A stretch of DNA of 64,000 nt from an uncultured cyanobacterium (GCA_937899645.1 CALCCD010000127.1:1-64000); one strand, 5' to 3'. Numbered from the stretch's first letter, positions 28,166-39,800 are shown. Numbers and translations are program-made. Notes: a model not told the origin generated them from the sequence alone.

Positions 28166-29131
28166 TTAGTTGTCGCGCTCGACGGTCTTGAAAATTTCTT
28201 CGAGAATTTCCGTCGCACCTCGCTCGCGCAGCTTGCCCGCCAGCTCGATCCCCAGCGACTCGCAATCCGTCGCCGCGCCGGAAACTTCATCCTTAATCAG
28301 CACAGAGCCGTCTAACTTGGCGACCATGCCTTTCAGCATCAGCGTGTCGCCGTCGATGACCGTGTTGACGCCGATCGGCACCTGGCAGCCGCCTTCCAAG
28401 CTCCGCAAAAACGAACGCTCGGCAAGGCAGCGGTAGGTCGTCGGCAAGTGCTCGATCGCCTTAAGCACGGCCTGCGTCTCCGGGTCGTCGGTGCGGCACT
28501 CGATACCCAGCGCGCCCTGCCCGACCGCATGCAGCGACACCTGCGAGGGAATTACCTGATGTACGCGCTCTGGCATGCCCAGGCGCTCCAGGCCCGCCAC
28601 TGCCAAAATAATCGCGTCGTACTGACCTTCATCGAGCTTTGCGAGGCGCGTATTCAAGTTTCCACGTACGTCCTTAAACGTCAGGTGCGGGTAGTGGTGA
28701 CGCAGTTGCGCCAGACGACGCAGCGACGACGTACCGACCACCGCGCCTTCCGGCAGCGTGTCGAGCAGCTTATCCTTATGCTTTTCGTGGACGACCAGCG
28801 CGTCGGCGGGGTTCTCGCGCTCGGTGATGCAGGCCAGTGTCAGCCCTTCTGGCAGCTTCGTCGGCAAATCTTTAAGCGAATGCACCGCAAAATCGGTTTG
28901 CTTCGCCAGCATTCCGACTTCCAACTCTTTCGTAAACAGCCCTTTGTCGCCGATCTTCGCCAGTGCCACGTCCAGAATGTTGTCACCCTGAGTACTCATG
29001 GTCTCGATCTCGAAAGTGATGTCGGGGTAGGCCGCTTGGAGCGTGTCGCGCACCCAGTGAGTTTGTACGAGCGCGAGCTGGCTTTTGCGCGAGGCGATGC
29101 GGATGGTGCGCGTAGCGGCGGAGGCTGTCAT
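28166..29131 (-). CDS. hemC: Hydroxymethylbilane synthase (porphobilinogen deaminase)
   Basis: HemC joins four porphobilinogens into hydroxymethylbilane, the shared precursor of haem, chlorophyll and bilins. The 321-residue protein has [14 protein letters not shown] at the N-terminus, [22 protein letters not shown] and the dipyrromethane cofactor cysteine Cys249 in [11 protein letters not shown]. Length is normal. It precedes the M48-type gene on the same strand. Confidence 0.97.
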   Translation of the reverse strand: MTASAATRTIRIASRKSQLALVQTHWVRDTLQAAYPDITFEIETMSTQGDNILDVALAKIGDKGLFTKELEVGMLAKQTDFAVHSLKDLPTKLPEGLTLACITERENPADALVVHEKHKDKLLDTLPEGAVVGTSSLRRLAQLRHHYPHLTFKDVRGNLNTRLAKLDEGQYDAIILAVAGLERLGMPERVHQVIPSQVSLHAVGQGALGIECRTDDPETQAVLKAIEHLPTTYRCLAERSFLRSLEGGCQVPIGVNTVIDGDTLMLKGMVAKLDGSVLIKDEVSGAATDCESLGIELAGKLRERGATEILEEIFKTVERDN

Positions 29132-29361
29132 GGAAAGGGTTTAAACGATTTTTAATAAAGCTCGATCTAGAATAACCCACCCCGCTGCTGCGTTTGTTTA
29201 ACTTCTGTTTCTGTCTCAACCTTTTCTGTCTAGACCTTTTGCACGGTCGATCGAACCGAATCGGTCGAGACGGCTTCGCGACGGAAAATTTAGACTATCC
29301 CTCTCTCATGCTTTGGCGTCTCGCCAGCTTCGGTAACGTTCCGAGCATTTGCGCAAGAGCT

Positions 29362-30060
29362 TCACTCCGCGAGGCCGTGTTCGAGGGCGTAGCGCACCAG
29401 TTCCGTGCGGCTGTTCGTGCCGGTCTTGTTGAACAAACGGCTGACGTATTTCTCCACGTTGCGGACGCTGGTATCGAGCTGGCTGGCGATCTCTTTATTC
29501 ATCAAGCCCTGCGCCACGAGAGTCAGAACGCTCTGCTCGCGCGGCGTAAAGTCGATATCGACCGGCGTCACCTTCGGCGCGGTCGTGCCTTGGTGGGTGA
29601 GAATATCCTTGATTTCCTGGATTTGGCGAGCCAGGGTGGCGATATCCGGCGGGTCGCTGGCATCGAAGGCGGGCGAAGCGTTGCGGCGCGCGAGCAGGTT
29701 CTCGACGATTGCCACCAGCTCCTCGGGGTCGAAGGGCTTCGAGAGGTAGGCATCGCAGCGCGCCTGGTAGCCTTGGATCCGATCGGATTTCATGCCCCGC
29801 GCTGTCAGGAAGACTACCGGCACGTTCTTAAGGCGCGGATCTTCGCGCATCGACGACAGCAGTTCGTAGCCATCGACCTCCGGCATCATAATGTCGGTAA
29901 TAACCAAGTCCGGGACTCTAGCTTGCAGCTTCTCCAAACCTTCCTTGCCGTTTGCGGCGGTCTCAACTTGAAATCCACTGTCACCGAGATATGCCTCAAC
30001 GGCTGAGCGCAGGCTTGGTTCGTCGTCTACTAACAACACATTTCCTTTCGCTTCTGTCAC
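29362..30060 (-). CDS. NarL-type response regulator (Ycf29-like)
   Basis: This 232-residue regulator has a receiver domain (VLLVDDEP, phosphoacceptor Asp in VITDIMMPEVDGYE at about residue 57, and the Lys in LSKPFDPEEL) joined to a LuxR-type HTH (FTPREQSVLTLVAQGLMNKEIASQLDTSVRNVEKYVSRL). The family resembles the cyanobacterial and plastid Ycf29 proteins. The frame opens upstream at 30333, but the receiver begins at the GTG at 30060. No kinase is adjacent. Confidence 0.92.
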   Translation of the reverse strand: MTEAKGNVLLVDDEPSLRSAVEAYLGDSGFQVETAANGKEGLEKLQARVPDLVITDIMMPEVDGYELLSSMREDPRLKNVPVVFLTARGMKSDRIQGYQARCDAYLSKPFDPEELVAIVENLLARRNASPAFDASDPPDIATLARQIQEIKDILTHQGTTAPKVTPVDIDFTPREQSVLTLVAQGLMNKEIASQLDTSVRNVEKYVSRLFNKTGTNSRTELVRYALEHGLAE

Positions 30061-31929
<1,869 letters not shown>

Positions 31930-31992
31930 AACGCCGATGCTGCCCGGGGCGTACTGTTGTGCGCCTTGCCGATTCCAGCAGTACGATTGTCG

Positions 31993-32029
31993 AAAAGCCG
32001 GGATCTGCACGCGCAGATCCCGGCTTTTT
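31993..32029 (+). terminator. Rho-independent terminator of eno
   Basis: AAAAGCCGGGATCTGC pairs perfectly with GCAGATCCCGGCTTTT around a 4-base loop; the right arm ends in five T. It can act in both directions. Confidence 0.9.
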
Positions 32030-32193
32030 AGCATCACGATTGGGAGGTCAGATTTCCGGCGAGAGTGAAGAAGCTGACTCTAAACGAACCCGCGATCCCA
32101 GAGCGGTAAAGACCGTAGCGCCTTGCGCCAAATTGTGGCTGTCCGTAAGAGATCGAAGGCTCGATCGGCCTCTGGGAAAGGCCCGTTTTCGCT

Positions 32194-32367
32194 TTAGAGT
32201 TCGCCTGTGCTCATCCAACGATTCAAGTCTTTCAAAGAGTCAAGCAATTTCAGTATCTCTAAGTGATTTCCACTTTGAACCGCTTTATCTAAAACAGAGG
32301 CAATACTCGAGCACTCGTCATTATTACTGAGATTGGAGCGGCGTGCTTTGGCGTGAACGGTGTTCAT
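32194..32367 (-). CDS. Candidate small protein, 57 residues
   Basis: This uninterrupted frame (ATG to TAA) encodes 57 residues. The N-terminus is polar (MNTVHAKARRSNLSNNDECS) and the rest looks like one amphipathic helix (SIASVLDKAVQSGNHLEILK...LLDSLKDLNRW). Codon use is more AT-rich than in neighbours. No ribosome site is seen, but a perfect palindrome ACTGAT-N4-ATCAGT lies 17 bases upstream of the ATG. I do not recognise the family. It could be a recently acquired small gene or a chance frame. Confidence 0.4.
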   Translation of the reverse strand: MNTVHAKARRSNLSNNDECSSIASVLDKAVQSGNHLEILKLLDSLKDLNRWMSTGEL

Positions 32368-32383
32368 AGTTCAAAGTGTGGTA

Positions 32384-32399
32384 ACTGATGTAAATCAGT
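32384..32399. promoter_or_regulatory. Palindromic operator-like site upstream of the small ORF
   Basis: ACTGAT and ATCAGT are separated by four bases, a spacing used by CRP/FNR-type regulators, though the half-site differs from TTGAT. It is placed to affect the 57-residue frame on the minus strand. No regulator can be named. Confidence 0.3.
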
Positions 32400-32528
32400 A
32401 TGACCGCACTTCTACGTAAAAACAGTGATGCACCGCCCTGTAGCTCCGTGATATTAACGACTCTTTGGATGTGATAGCGATCGTAACGACTCGCCTCGGC
32501 GGTCAGTCGATCGCGGTGAGGTTTGGGC

Positions 32529-33779
32529 TCAGTCGCGCTCCAGCGGTAACTGCGCGAGCTGGGACTCGTCGATCAGGCGCTCCAGAGCGATTTCGAGCTG
32601 GCGATCGGCATCGAGGTAGACCCAGCCCATGTCGGTCATTTGCTTGACCTCAAAGTGGAGGTGCGGCCCGGTCGAGAAGCCGGTGCTGCCGATGCGACCG
32701 ATCGGGTCGCCCTGCTTCACCTCTTCGCCCACTTCGACCAGCAGCTCTGACAGGTGGGCGTAGAGCGTCTCGGACGTGCCGTCGTTGTGCGACAAAATCA
32801 CCGTCAGACCATAGCCGCCCAGCGATGTCGATTCGACCACCTCACCAGAGAATGCTGCCAGTACGGGCGTGCCGGTCGGTGCGGCGATATCCGTGCCCGT
32901 GTGCATGCGGTGGACGTTCGCGATCGGGTGGATGCGGAAGCCGAAGAACGACGAGATCGACGACGGAACTGCCACCGGGAAGAGAATGCTGCGATCGCCG
33001 TTGCCCATGCGTCCGACGGGCATTACGGCGAGGTTGCGCGTCACCTGCGCTTCGATTTGTTCGTAAGTGAGTCCCATCGCAGCGTAGGGATCGAAGCTGC
33101 TGCTGCGATCGCTGAGACCGACGAGAGAATTGACAACTGCTGCAGTTGCCGTGGGCGCGTAGCCGCCACCGGGCGTGCCGCCGTACGCGGTGTTTCCGGC
33201 GCTATTGTCGTTCCCCGACCCGTCACTTCCGAAGACGACATCGGCGCAAAGGCCACCGGTCAGCGTCTGCCCCGGCGCGATCGAGGAGGCACATCCCGTA
33301 CTGCGGTCTTCGAGCACCACTGTCGCCGCGCGATCCGCGTTGCCCTCGGGCTGAGTCGCGCCGACGCTGTAGTCCGTATCGTCGATATAGCTGTGAGCCG
33401 GGGCAGAATCTGCCGGAAGGTCGTCTAGAACGGAAGGCAAAGGCTCGGCAGGTGCGGGCTCGGCGGGTAGGGGCGCGGCGCGCTCGATCGGGGCGGGTGC
33501 GACGGGCGCTTCAAAAATTACTTCTGCCGGAACGCCGCCCAAGTCGGGCTCGGCAGCAGGTGCGGCAACAAACTCCGGTGCGCTGTAGACCGGTGCGCTG
33601 GGGGCATCTTGGAGCGGGTCAGCCATGTCCACCTGCGCGAAAACTGCGCCACCGCCCATCAGACCGAGGCAACCCAGTGACGCGAGTGCTCGCAAATCGA
33701 GCCTGGCGCGAGCGGCGGGCTGACCGAAAGCAGCGCTGTCCGGGCTGGGCGTGGCGGGGCTGTGCTTACGAGGAGACAT
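32529..33779 (-). CDS. M23 family peptidoglycan endopeptidase
   Basis: The 416-residue protein has an N-terminal hydrophobic segment (LASLGCLGLMGGGAVFAQ, about residues 30-47), a long Ala/Pro/Glu-rich linker (about 50-270) and a LytM/M23 domain. Zinc-site residues are visible in MHTGTDIAAPTGTPV (H and D), LYAHLSELLVEVGEEVKQGD and GPHLHFEVK (H-x-H). It probably cleaves peptidoglycan cross-links, or regulates amidases, in the periplasm. The ATG at 33779 is chosen over an upstream TTG at 33800. Confidence 0.93.
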   Translation of the reverse strand: MSPRKHSPATPSPDSAAFGQPAARARLDLRALASLGCLGLMGGGAVFAQVDMADPLQDAPSAPVYSAPEFVAAPAAEPDLGGVPAEVIFEAPVAPAPIERAAPLPAEPAPAEPLPSVLDDLPADSAPAHSYIDDTDYSVGATQPEGNADRAATVVLEDRSTGCASSIAPGQTLTGGLCADVVFGSDGSGNDNSAGNTAYGGTPGGGYAPTATAAVVNSLVGLSDRSSSFDPYAAMGLTYEQIEAQVTRNLAVMPVGRMGNGDRSILFPVAVPSSISSFFGFRIHPIANVHRMHTGTDIAAPTGTPVLAAFSGEVVESTSLGGYGLTVILSHNDGTSETLYAHLSELLVEVGEEVKQGDPIGRIGSTGFSTGPHLHFEVKQMTDMGWVYLDADRQLEIALERLIDESQLAQLPLERD

Positions 33780-34182
33780 AGCGTGAGACCGAAAAAACAA
33801 ACAATAGTGAAGCGTTGGCTGGGCACGAGCACGCGACTACAAGCACTCAGGAAAACCAGGCGCAAGCCTGAAGCTGCGAAATCCGAGAACGAGGTCTGGA
33901 CAGTTAGCCGACGAACGCTAGCCTGGGGCGATCGATCGCCAAGATCGTTAACCGGCCGATACTTTACTAGGTCGGCCCGCGATCGATGCTTTTACGAAAG
34001 GATGGCGCGAAATGCGTCGGCTGCGCCGAAAAAACAGGCAGTCAACAGCAAGGCCATTCAGGACTCACCAGACGCAGACCGGAGGAACCGGGTTCCGAGC
34101 CCCGCGATCGACTGAGCCGACAGATTCCGTGCTGGGAAACGGTCGGCTCGACGGGGCAACCGGAGATCGGAGCGCGGCTAAC
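33780..34182. other. 403-base intergenic region
   Basis: The gap lies between psbY (-) and the M23 gene (-). Short frames on the plus strand have no recognisable content. I see no repeat or RNA structure that stands out. Confidence 0.35.
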
Positions 34183-34308
34183 TTAAGATTCTTTTTCCCA
34201 AAAGCTCTGAAACTGACCGATCGCAGCTTGAGCGATGTTGAAGCCCGCCCAACTCAGCGCGAGAATCACAGGGGACAGGACAAACACCACACGCAGGTCT
34301 AGATCCAT
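34183..34308 (-). CDS. psbY: Photosystem II protein PsbY
   Basis: This 41-residue single-pass membrane protein (MDLDLRVVFVLSPVILALSW as its first 20 residues) matches PsbY: a short acidic-basic start, one helix with a Trp at residue 20, then a polar Q/F-rich tail (IGQFQSFWEKES). PsbY sits at the edge of photosystem II near cytochrome b559. TAGAGGTG lies a few bases before the ATG. It is near, but not next to, psbN/psbH. Confidence 0.85.
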   Translation of the reverse strand: MDLDLRVVFVLSPVILALSWAGFNIAQAAIGQFQSFWEKES

Positions 34309-34599
34309 TGGGGACACCTCTAGTAACAGATTGTTAAAACATTCATACCGTAGCGAATTATATCTCGTTCGCGGAGCAAGTCGAGCCTGCTCGGCGTCGC
34401 GGAGCTTGCTACGGCACGGTGGCTTCGCCGACCCGGTTTGACGAGAGCGCGAACGCAGCGGCGATCACCGCAAGCGAACCGCCAACTCTTTATGGCGAAC
34501 CGGGCTCGCAGTTGGCGGACGCCAACCTCAGAGATCGCCGCGGGGAAGGCACTTGGGCGATCGCCGCGATTTCGATGCCGCGAGGCTGGAGCGCCGCCT

Positions 34600-34731
34600 C
34601 TAGTCATCGTGGTCATCGAAGGGATCGTCGAGCTGGGTGGACGGCGGGCCAAAGGAAATGTAGACGGCGTACCCCGTAATCGCCATCACGACGCCAGCCA
34701 GAGAAACGCTAAGAACTGTTGCGGGTTCCAT
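34600..34731 (-). CDS. psbN: PsbN, photosystem II assembly protein
   Basis: The 43-residue product begins [20 protein letters not shown] and ends in the acidic tail DDPFDDHDD, as in PsbN (one N-terminal membrane helix, then SFGPPS and an acidic tail). PsbN is needed for photosystem II assembly or repair but is not a core subunit. It is divergent from psbH with a 79-base spacer, the standard cyanobacterial arrangement. Confidence 0.95.
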   Translation of the reverse strand: MEPATVLSVSLAGVVMAITGYAVYISFGPPSTQLDDPFDDHDD

Positions 34732-34762
34732 AATTCAGGAAAAATATGAGGTCTTGTCTTCT

Positions 34763-34768
34763 ATAATA
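34763..34768 (+). promoter_or_regulatory. Probable -10 box of psbH
   Basis: A perfect TATAAT lies 43 bases before the psbH start in the AT-rich spacer between psbN and psbH. No good -35 hexamer is present, as is frequent in cyanobacterial photosystem genes. Confidence 0.5.
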
Positions 34769-34810
34769 TTACGAAATTTTAAAAAGCCTCGACCTAAAGG
34801 TAGAAACACA

Positions 34811-35014
34811 ATGGCACAACGTACTCGCCTCGGCGATATCCTCAACCCGCTGAACTCCGAATACGGTAAGGTCGTTCCGGGCTGGGGAACGACCCCGGTG
34901 ATGGGCGTGTTCATGGCGCTTTTCCTCGTCTTCCTGCTCATCATCCTTCAGCTCTACAACGCCTCCCTCATCGTCGATGGCGTGGATGTGGACTGGACGA
35001 GCCTGAGCAAGTAA
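34811..35014 (+). CDS. psbH: Photosystem II protein PsbH
   Basis: PsbH (67 residues) is a single-pass subunit at the photosystem II core beside CP47, stabilising the QB site and bicarbonate binding. [20 protein letters not shown] and [12 protein letters not shown] are highly conserved, followed by one membrane helix ([20 protein letters not shown]). It is divergent from psbN and is followed by a terminator at 35129. Confidence 0.98.
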   Translation: MAQRTRLGDILNPLNSEYGKVVPGWGTTPVMGVFMALFLVFLLIILQLYNASLIVDGVDVDWTSLSK

Positions 35015-35382
35015 CGCTCGGGTTTGCTGCGCTCGCGCAGTCTTCACGTACCGATTGGCTCGCATCTTTTGCCGCGATCGTCTCCCGATCGCACGACATC
35101 CGATTCCGAGCCGATCGCCAGCTTTTAGAGCCGCAGCTCCCGTACTCAGTCTGGAGAGCTGCGGCTTTGTGGCCCTGCCGGGTACGCCCGCGCACCCCAC
35201 ACAGGCCCGCGACTGTTCGCACAGTCGATTGGGGTTCTGTGTAGAATGTCATCCAGCATTGCTCGAGCGTGCTTCGCGACTCTGTCGTGACTGGCCGTCG
35301 GGCGATCGCACTGTATATACGCTTGCCGTTTTGCGAGTTCTCGTCGCGTCGGGCGAGCCTCACTAGAGAGAAATTTTCAAGT
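35015..35382. other. Intergenic region between psbH and tatA
   Basis: This 368-base gap contains the psbH terminator at 35129-35168 and, beyond it, the presumed tatA promoter. I see no further gene. Confidence 0.4.
35129..35168 (+). terminator. Terminator of psbH
   Basis: AGCCGCAGCTC (35129-35139) pairs perfectly with GAGCTGCGGCT (35156-35166) around a 16-base loop, followed by TT. It lies about 115 bases after psbH. Confidence 0.7.
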
Positions 35383-35625
35383 ATGAACGTCTTTGGAATC
35401 GGCCTGCCCGAGATGATCGTGATTCTCGTGTTGGCGCTACTCGTCTTTGGGCCGAAGAAGCTGCCGGAAATCGGTAGCAGTCTCGGCAAAGCTATTCGCG
35501 GGTTCCAGGATGCAACGAAGGAATTCGAGACCGAGCTGAAGGAAAGCGCCAAGTCCGTCGAATCGGCGAGTTCCGTCTCTAAATCCGCCGAGCCCAGCGT
35601 TGCTGAGAAGGCGAGCGACGCCTAG
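35383..35625 (+). CDS. tatA: Twin-arginine translocase subunit TatA/E
   Basis: This 80-residue protein is the pore-forming subunit of the Tat pathway, exporting folded proteins across the plasma or thylakoid membrane. The membrane helix [16 protein letters not shown], the hinge [17 protein letters not shown] and the amphipathic helix [16 protein letters not shown] are typical. The ATG at 35383 is the family start; the frame extends upstream. The TRAP receptor at 24 kb carries a likely Tat signal. pth and the DUF3146 gene follow on the same strand. Confidence 0.95.
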   Translation: MNVFGIGLPEMIVILVLALLVFGPKKLPEIGSSLGKAIRGFQDATKEFETELKESAKSVESASSVSKSAEPSVAEKASDA

Positions 35626-35801
35626 TCGTCTGCGAGCGCCCCATTTCTAGCCCTTCGTAAATTCGTAACCCGTTCGTCCGACTGCGGCGCGAGCGGGTTG
35701 CTGCATTTTTGCTCTTCTTCACCGTTGCTCTTCTTCACCGTTTGCGTTTCCCGCCTGCGTTCCGCTCTCCTGTCTGCATTCTCCGACCCGCCGCCAGCGC
35801 T

Positions 35802-36443
35802 ATGTCCTCCCGCCCCAAAAATCCGACGATCGCCCCGAAGCTTATCGTCGGCCTCGGCAACCCCGAACCGAAATACGATCGCACGCGCCACAATATCGGC
35901 TTCGCGGCGATCGACGCGCTAGCGCAGGAGTGGCAAACGAGCCTATCGGAGGTCAAGCGCTTTAAGGGCGAAATCGCCGAGGTGCGGGCGAGCAGCGATC
36001 GCGACGGCAAAATCTATCTGCTCAAGCCGCTGACTTATATGAATCGTTCGGGCGAGTCGATCCAGGGCGTGCTGAGCTGGTACAAGCTCGCGCCGGAAGA
36101 CGTGATGGTCGTCTATGACGATATGGATTTGCCTCTGGGGCGGATTCGTTTGCGGCTGTCCGGCTCGGCGGGCGGACACAACGGCATCAAATCGACGATC
36201 GCCCAGCTCGGCACGCAAAAATTTCCCCGCCTGCGGATCGGTATCGGTCGCCCGCGCGTGCGCGCCGCCGGGTCGGTGTCCCACGTTCTCGGTAAGTTCT
36301 CGCCGGAAGAGTCGCCGATCGTTCGCGATGTCTTGAAGCTGACCTTCGACGCCGTAGAGTGTAGCTGCAAGCGCGGGGTCGAGATGGCGATGAATCGTTA
36401 CAATAACCGCAATGTCGCGCCTGTCGTCGAAGCGTCGCCCTGA
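35802..36443 (+). CDS. pth: Peptidyl-tRNA hydrolase
   Basis: Pth frees tRNAs from peptidyl-tRNA dropped by ribosomes. The 213-residue protein has LIVGLGNPEPKYDRTRHNIGF with Asn20 and the catalytic His30, KPLTYMNRSGESI, and VVYDDMDLPLGRIRLR with the catalytic Asp at about 106, then GSAGGHNGIKSTI. The ATG at 35802 gives the normal length; the frame opens upstream inside the spacer. Confidence 0.96.
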   Translation: MSSRPKNPTIAPKLIVGLGNPEPKYDRTRHNIGFAAIDALAQEWQTSLSEVKRFKGEIAEVRASSDRDGKIYLLKPLTYMNRSGESIQGVLSWYKLAPEDVMVVYDDMDLPLGRIRLRLSGSAGGHNGIKSTIAQLGTQKFPRLRIGIGRPRVRAAGSVSHVLGKFSPEESPIVRDVLKLTFDAVECSCKRGVEMAMNRYNNRNVAPVVEASP

Positions 36444-36491
36444 CGATCGCGAGCCGCGCGACTTCTCTCGATGTCGTTCGGAGGCGAAGGC

Positions 36492-36746
36492 ATGAAACTA
36501 CCGCAAACTGAGGCAGTTCTGCGCGTCACCGATCGCTGCTGGGATCGCGGCTTGCTAGAAGGAGAAATCGCCGCCGGGTCGTTTACCTGGCAGTTTCAGT
36601 GGCGCTTCCGTCAGGACTACCTCGCGATCGAACCGTCTCAGGGTCGGGCGCTGATCCAAGAGCCGCTCGGGCGCTTTCTCGAAAAACAGGACTACCAGCT
36701 CGAACCGGGTGGCGACTATTCGTTTACGATTCGAGCCGAACTGTAG
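36492..36746 (+). CDS. DUF3146 family protein
   Basis: The 84-residue protein matches the cyanobacterial DUF3146 family: AGSFTWQFQWRFRQDYLAIEPS and the nearly invariant ALIQEPLGRFLEKQDYQLEPGGDYSFTIRA. The start at 36492 has GGAGG seven bases ahead, better than the upstream ATG at 36471. Function unknown. It follows pth by 48 bases and may be co-transcribed. Confidence 0.88.
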   Translation: MKLPQTEAVLRVTDRCWDRGLLEGEIAAGSFTWQFQWRFRQDYLAIEPSQGRALIQEPLGRFLEKQDYQLEPGGDYSFTIRAEL

Positions 36747-37185
36747 ATGGCCATAGTTAGGCTGTGAGACGACGATCGCTCGCGTCTTGCCTTTCGGTAA
36801 CGATGCGTTTAAAGTTCGCAGTACGAATACAGAATTTATATTCTTTTTATACGAGCCCGCAGCTTTTTTTACGCTCGTTGTAAATTTCGACCCGACTTTG
36901 AACCCGCTTCCAGAAAATTCTGCAAAATCGACTGTAGACCGACCTTCCGCTCGCGATCGACTGTCGAGCGAAGTGCCAGATGCCTGGCGCGCGTAGCCGG
37001 TCGAGCGATTCTCCGCCTGTCGATACCGCCTTTTGACGATCCGGTAAAGGCGATCTGCTGAAGACGATCCGCCGAAAAACTCGTCCCCCACGGCGCTCCA
37101 ACGCTTCAGCCGCCGAGGTCGTTTCTACCGTCGCGCTCGGTGCGTTCACCTCTGCCTCTTAAGAGTTTTCACCTCCTCAACCATC
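36747..37185. other. 439-base intergenic region upstream of guaA
   Basis: The segment 36810-36900 is AT-rich (several T-runs) and may hold the guaA promoter. No protein-like frame or RNA gene was recognised. Confidence 0.4.
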
Positions 37186-38799
37186 ATGGTTCAAACTCCC
37201 CCCCTTTCTGCTGATGCTGCGATCGCGCCGGGAGAAAGTCCGGACGTGCAGTCAATCGTCATTCTCGATTTCGGCTCGCAGTACTCCGAATTGATCGCCC
37301 GCCGCATTCGCGAAACCCAGGTGTACTCTGAGGTGCTGCCCTATCGCACCAGCGCGGCAGAACTGAGCGAGCGCGCCCCGAAAGGCATCATCTTCTCCGG
37401 CGGCCCCAGCTCGGTCTATGACGATCGCGCGCCTCAGTGCGACCCGGAAATCTGGAACCTGGGCATCCCCGTTCTCGGCGTTTGCTACGGCATGCAGCTG
37501 ATGGTTAAGCAGCTCGGCGGGTCAGTGGAGCGCGCCGAACGGGCCGAGTACGGCAAAGCGGCGCTGCAAATCGACGACCCCACCGATCTGCTCACCAACG
37601 TGGCCGACGGCTCGACGATGTGGATGAGCCACGGCGACTCGGTGACAGAACTGCCCTCGGGGTTCGAGCGCCTCGCCCACACGGACAACACGCCCGACGC
37701 GACGATCGCCGACCACACGCGCAAGCTCTACGGCGTGCAGTTTCACCCAGAGGTCGTTCACTCGGAAGACGGGCAGGCGCTGATCCGCAATTTCGTCTAC
37801 CACATCTGCAAATGCGAGCCCACGTGGACGACGGAAGCGTTTATCGACCGGGCGATCGCCGATATCCGCAAGCAGGTCGGTGACAAGCGCGTGCTGCTGG
37901 CGCTTTCCGGCGGCGTCGATTCGTCCACGCTGGCCTTTTTGCTGCACAAGGCGATCGGCGACAAGCTCACCTGCATGTTCATCGACCAGGGCTTTATGCG
38001 GAAGTACGAGCCCGAGCGGTTAATGAAGCTCTTTAAAGAAGAGTTCGCGATCTCGGTCGAGTACGTTCAGGCCCGCGATCGCTTTCTGAGCAAACTCAAA
38101 GACATCACCGATCCCGAAGAAAAGCGCCGCCTGATCGGCCACGAATTTATCCGCGTCTTCGAGGAAGAATCGACCCGCCTCGGCCCCTTCGACTATCTGG
38201 CACAAGGCACGCTCTATCCCGACGTGATCGAATCGGCCAACACCAACATCGACCCGAAAACCGGCGAGCGCGTCGCGGTCAAAATCAAAAGCCACCATAA
38301 TGTCGGCGGCCTGCCGAAAGATCTCCAGTTCAAGCTCGTCGAGCCGCTCCGCAAGCTCTTCAAGGACGAAGTGCGGAAAGTCGGTCGCGCGATCGGTTTG
38401 CCGGAAGAAATCGTCAACCGCCATCCGTTCCCCGGCCCCGGCCTGGCGATCCGCATCATCGGTGAAGTTACCGCAGAGCGGCTGAATATCCTGCGCGATG
38501 CCGACCTGATCGTCCGCCAGGAAATCAACCGCCAGGGGCTCTACCACCAAGTTTGGCAATCGTTTGCAGTGCTGCTGCCGATCCGCAGCGTCGGCGTGAT
38601 GGGCGACCAGCGCACCTACGCCCACCCAGTGATTTTGCGCCTGGTACAGAGCGAAGATGGCATGACGGCAGACTGGGCGCGCGTCCCCTACGAATTCCTG
38701 GAGATCGTCTCAAACCGCATCGTCAACGAAGTTAAAGGCGTCAACCGCGTCGCGCTCGACATCACCTCGAAGCCGCCCGGAACGATCGAGTGGGAGTAG
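37186..38799 (+). CDS. guaA: GMP synthase (glutamine-hydrolysing)
   Basis: GuaA aminates XMP to GMP. The 537-residue protein has the glutamine amidotransferase domain ([15 protein letters not shown], nucleophile Cys100 in GVCYGMQLM, His/Glu in QFHPEVVHS) followed by the ATP-pyrophosphatase domain with the PP-loop [13 protein letters not shown] and the C-terminal dimerisation domain ending [17 protein letters not shown]. Length is normal. It is monocistronic as far as visible. Confidence 0.98.
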   Translation: MVQTPPLSADAAIAPGESPDVQSIVILDFGSQYSELIARRIRETQVYSEVLPYRTSAAELSERAPKGIIFSGGPSSVYDDRAPQCDPEIWNLGIPVLGVCYGMQLMVKQLGGSVERAERAEYGKAALQIDDPTDLLTNVADGSTMWMSHGDSVTELPSGFERLAHTDNTPDATIADHTRKLYGVQFHPEVVHSEDGQALIRNFVYHICKCEPTWTTEAFIDRAIADIRKQVGDKRVLLALSGGVDSSTLAFLLHKAIGDKLTCMFIDQGFMRKYEPERLMKLFKEEFAISVEYVQARDRFLSKLKDITDPEEKRRLIGHEFIRVFEEESTRLGPFDYLAQGTLYPDVIESANTNIDPKTGERVAVKIKSHHNVGGLPKDLQFKLVEPLRKLFKDEVRKVGRAIGLPEEIVNRHPFPGPGLAIRIIGEVTAERLNILRDADLIVRQEINRQGLYHQVWQSFAVLLPIRSVGVMGDQRTYAHPVILRLVQSEDGMTADWARVPYEFLEIVSNRIVNEVKGVNRVALDITSKPPGTIEWE

Positions 38800-39072
38800 C
38801 ATCCGCGAAAGAAACTGGATTCGCTCCGCATGTCAGCAGCGCCCGAGAAAAGTAGCCCTTTTCCTCTGACAGCCGGGGGGCGAAGAACGCGACCTGGGCC
38901 GCATTTTTCTGTTATGGTGGCATCCGTCCTAGCTCGGGAAGGTCGGTCGCGTCTAAAATTAGACCCAAAGCTAAGCTTAGAGGGCACTTGCGGCATGTGC
39001 GACCGAACTTAGAGCGCCGTATTGTACTTTTCCGTTATCATTATCTACGACACTCTGTCGAGACTCTAAGAA

Positions 39073-39471
39073 ATGAACCTGACCAAGCGTTTCCTCCAGG
39101 CCGTCTTTGCGGCCGTCTTCGCGATCGGCACCCTCGTCATCGCTGCCGCTCCGGCTTCTGCATCCTCCTACACGATCAAGATGGGCGCGGACAACGGCAT
39201 GCTCGCCTTTGAACCCAAAGATCTAACGGTCAGCGCTGGCGACACCGTCTCTTGGCAAATTAACAAAATGCCCCCCCACAACGTCGTTTTCGACGATGGC
39301 AAAGCGCCCGACGCCGATCTGGCCAAAGCCATGTCGAACACGAAAATGATGTTCGCTTCGGGAGACACCTACGACGTAACGATTCCCGCAGATGCAACCC
39401 CCGGAACCTACACCTACTTCTGCTCGCCTCACCGTGGTGCAGGCATGCTCGGCAAACTGACGATTCAGTAA
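39073..39471 (+). CDS. petE: Plastocyanin precursor
   Basis: Plastocyanin carries electrons from cytochrome b6f to photosystem I in the thylakoid lumen. The 132-residue precursor has a signal peptide cleaved after ASA (residue 30). The copper ligands are His69 (MPPHNVVF), Cys117 and His120 (YFCSPHRGAGM) and Met125. The presence of petE suggests use of plastocyanin when copper is available. A second copy of the last ten codons lies 57 bases downstream. Confidence 0.97.
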   Translation: MNLTKRFLQAVFAAVFAIGTLVIAAAPASASSYTIKMGADNGMLAFEPKDLTVSAGDTVSWQINKMPPHNVVFDDGKAPDADLAKAMSNTKMMFASGDTYDVTIPADATPGTYTYFCSPHRGAGMLGKLTIQ

Positions 39472-39498
39472 TTCGCCGTTTTTCGCCCGTTTCGCACG

Positions 39499-39528
39499 GG
39501 CGCGCTCGGCAAGCTGGCGATCCAGTAA
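39499..39528 (+). repeat. Duplicate of the petE C-terminal codons
   Basis: These 30 bases match petE 39442-39471 at 25 positions and would encode GALGKLAIQ plus stop, against GMLGKLTIQ plus stop in petE. The offset is 57 bases, a multiple of three. It looks like the remnant of a tandem duplication or of a second plastocyanin gene. Confidence 0.7.
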
Positions 39529-39590
39529 TCGACCGGTCTCGACTACTGTCATCCCTCCAGCAAGCCCCAAGCTAGCTTCAAGCTAGCCGG

Positions 39591-39624
39591 AACCCGATGT
39601 ACCAGCGCGTACGTCGGGTTCTTT
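39591..39624 (+). terminator. Possible terminator after petE
   Basis: AACCCGATGTAC pairs with GTACGTCGGGTT with one mismatch, followed by CTTT. It lies 120 bases after petE. Confidence 0.5.
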
Positions 39625-39800
39625 GTCGTTTGACCCCGAAACCGATCGCCGCCACGGATATGCGGCACGGCGTGAGTTTACGACCTGCACTGGGGTAAAC
39701 CGTAGCGGCACAGCGAGCAGGGGTGACGCCGCTGTTCTTGGCTCCCGACTCGCCCGACTCAGACTCACGAGACCGCTTGCATAAATCACAAAAGTCAGGG

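Noticed and set aside
32384-32399. FNR or NtcA box
   Set aside because: The spacing fits FNR, but the half-sites are CTGAT not TTGAT, and GTA-N8-TAC is absent, so no named regulator is assigned.
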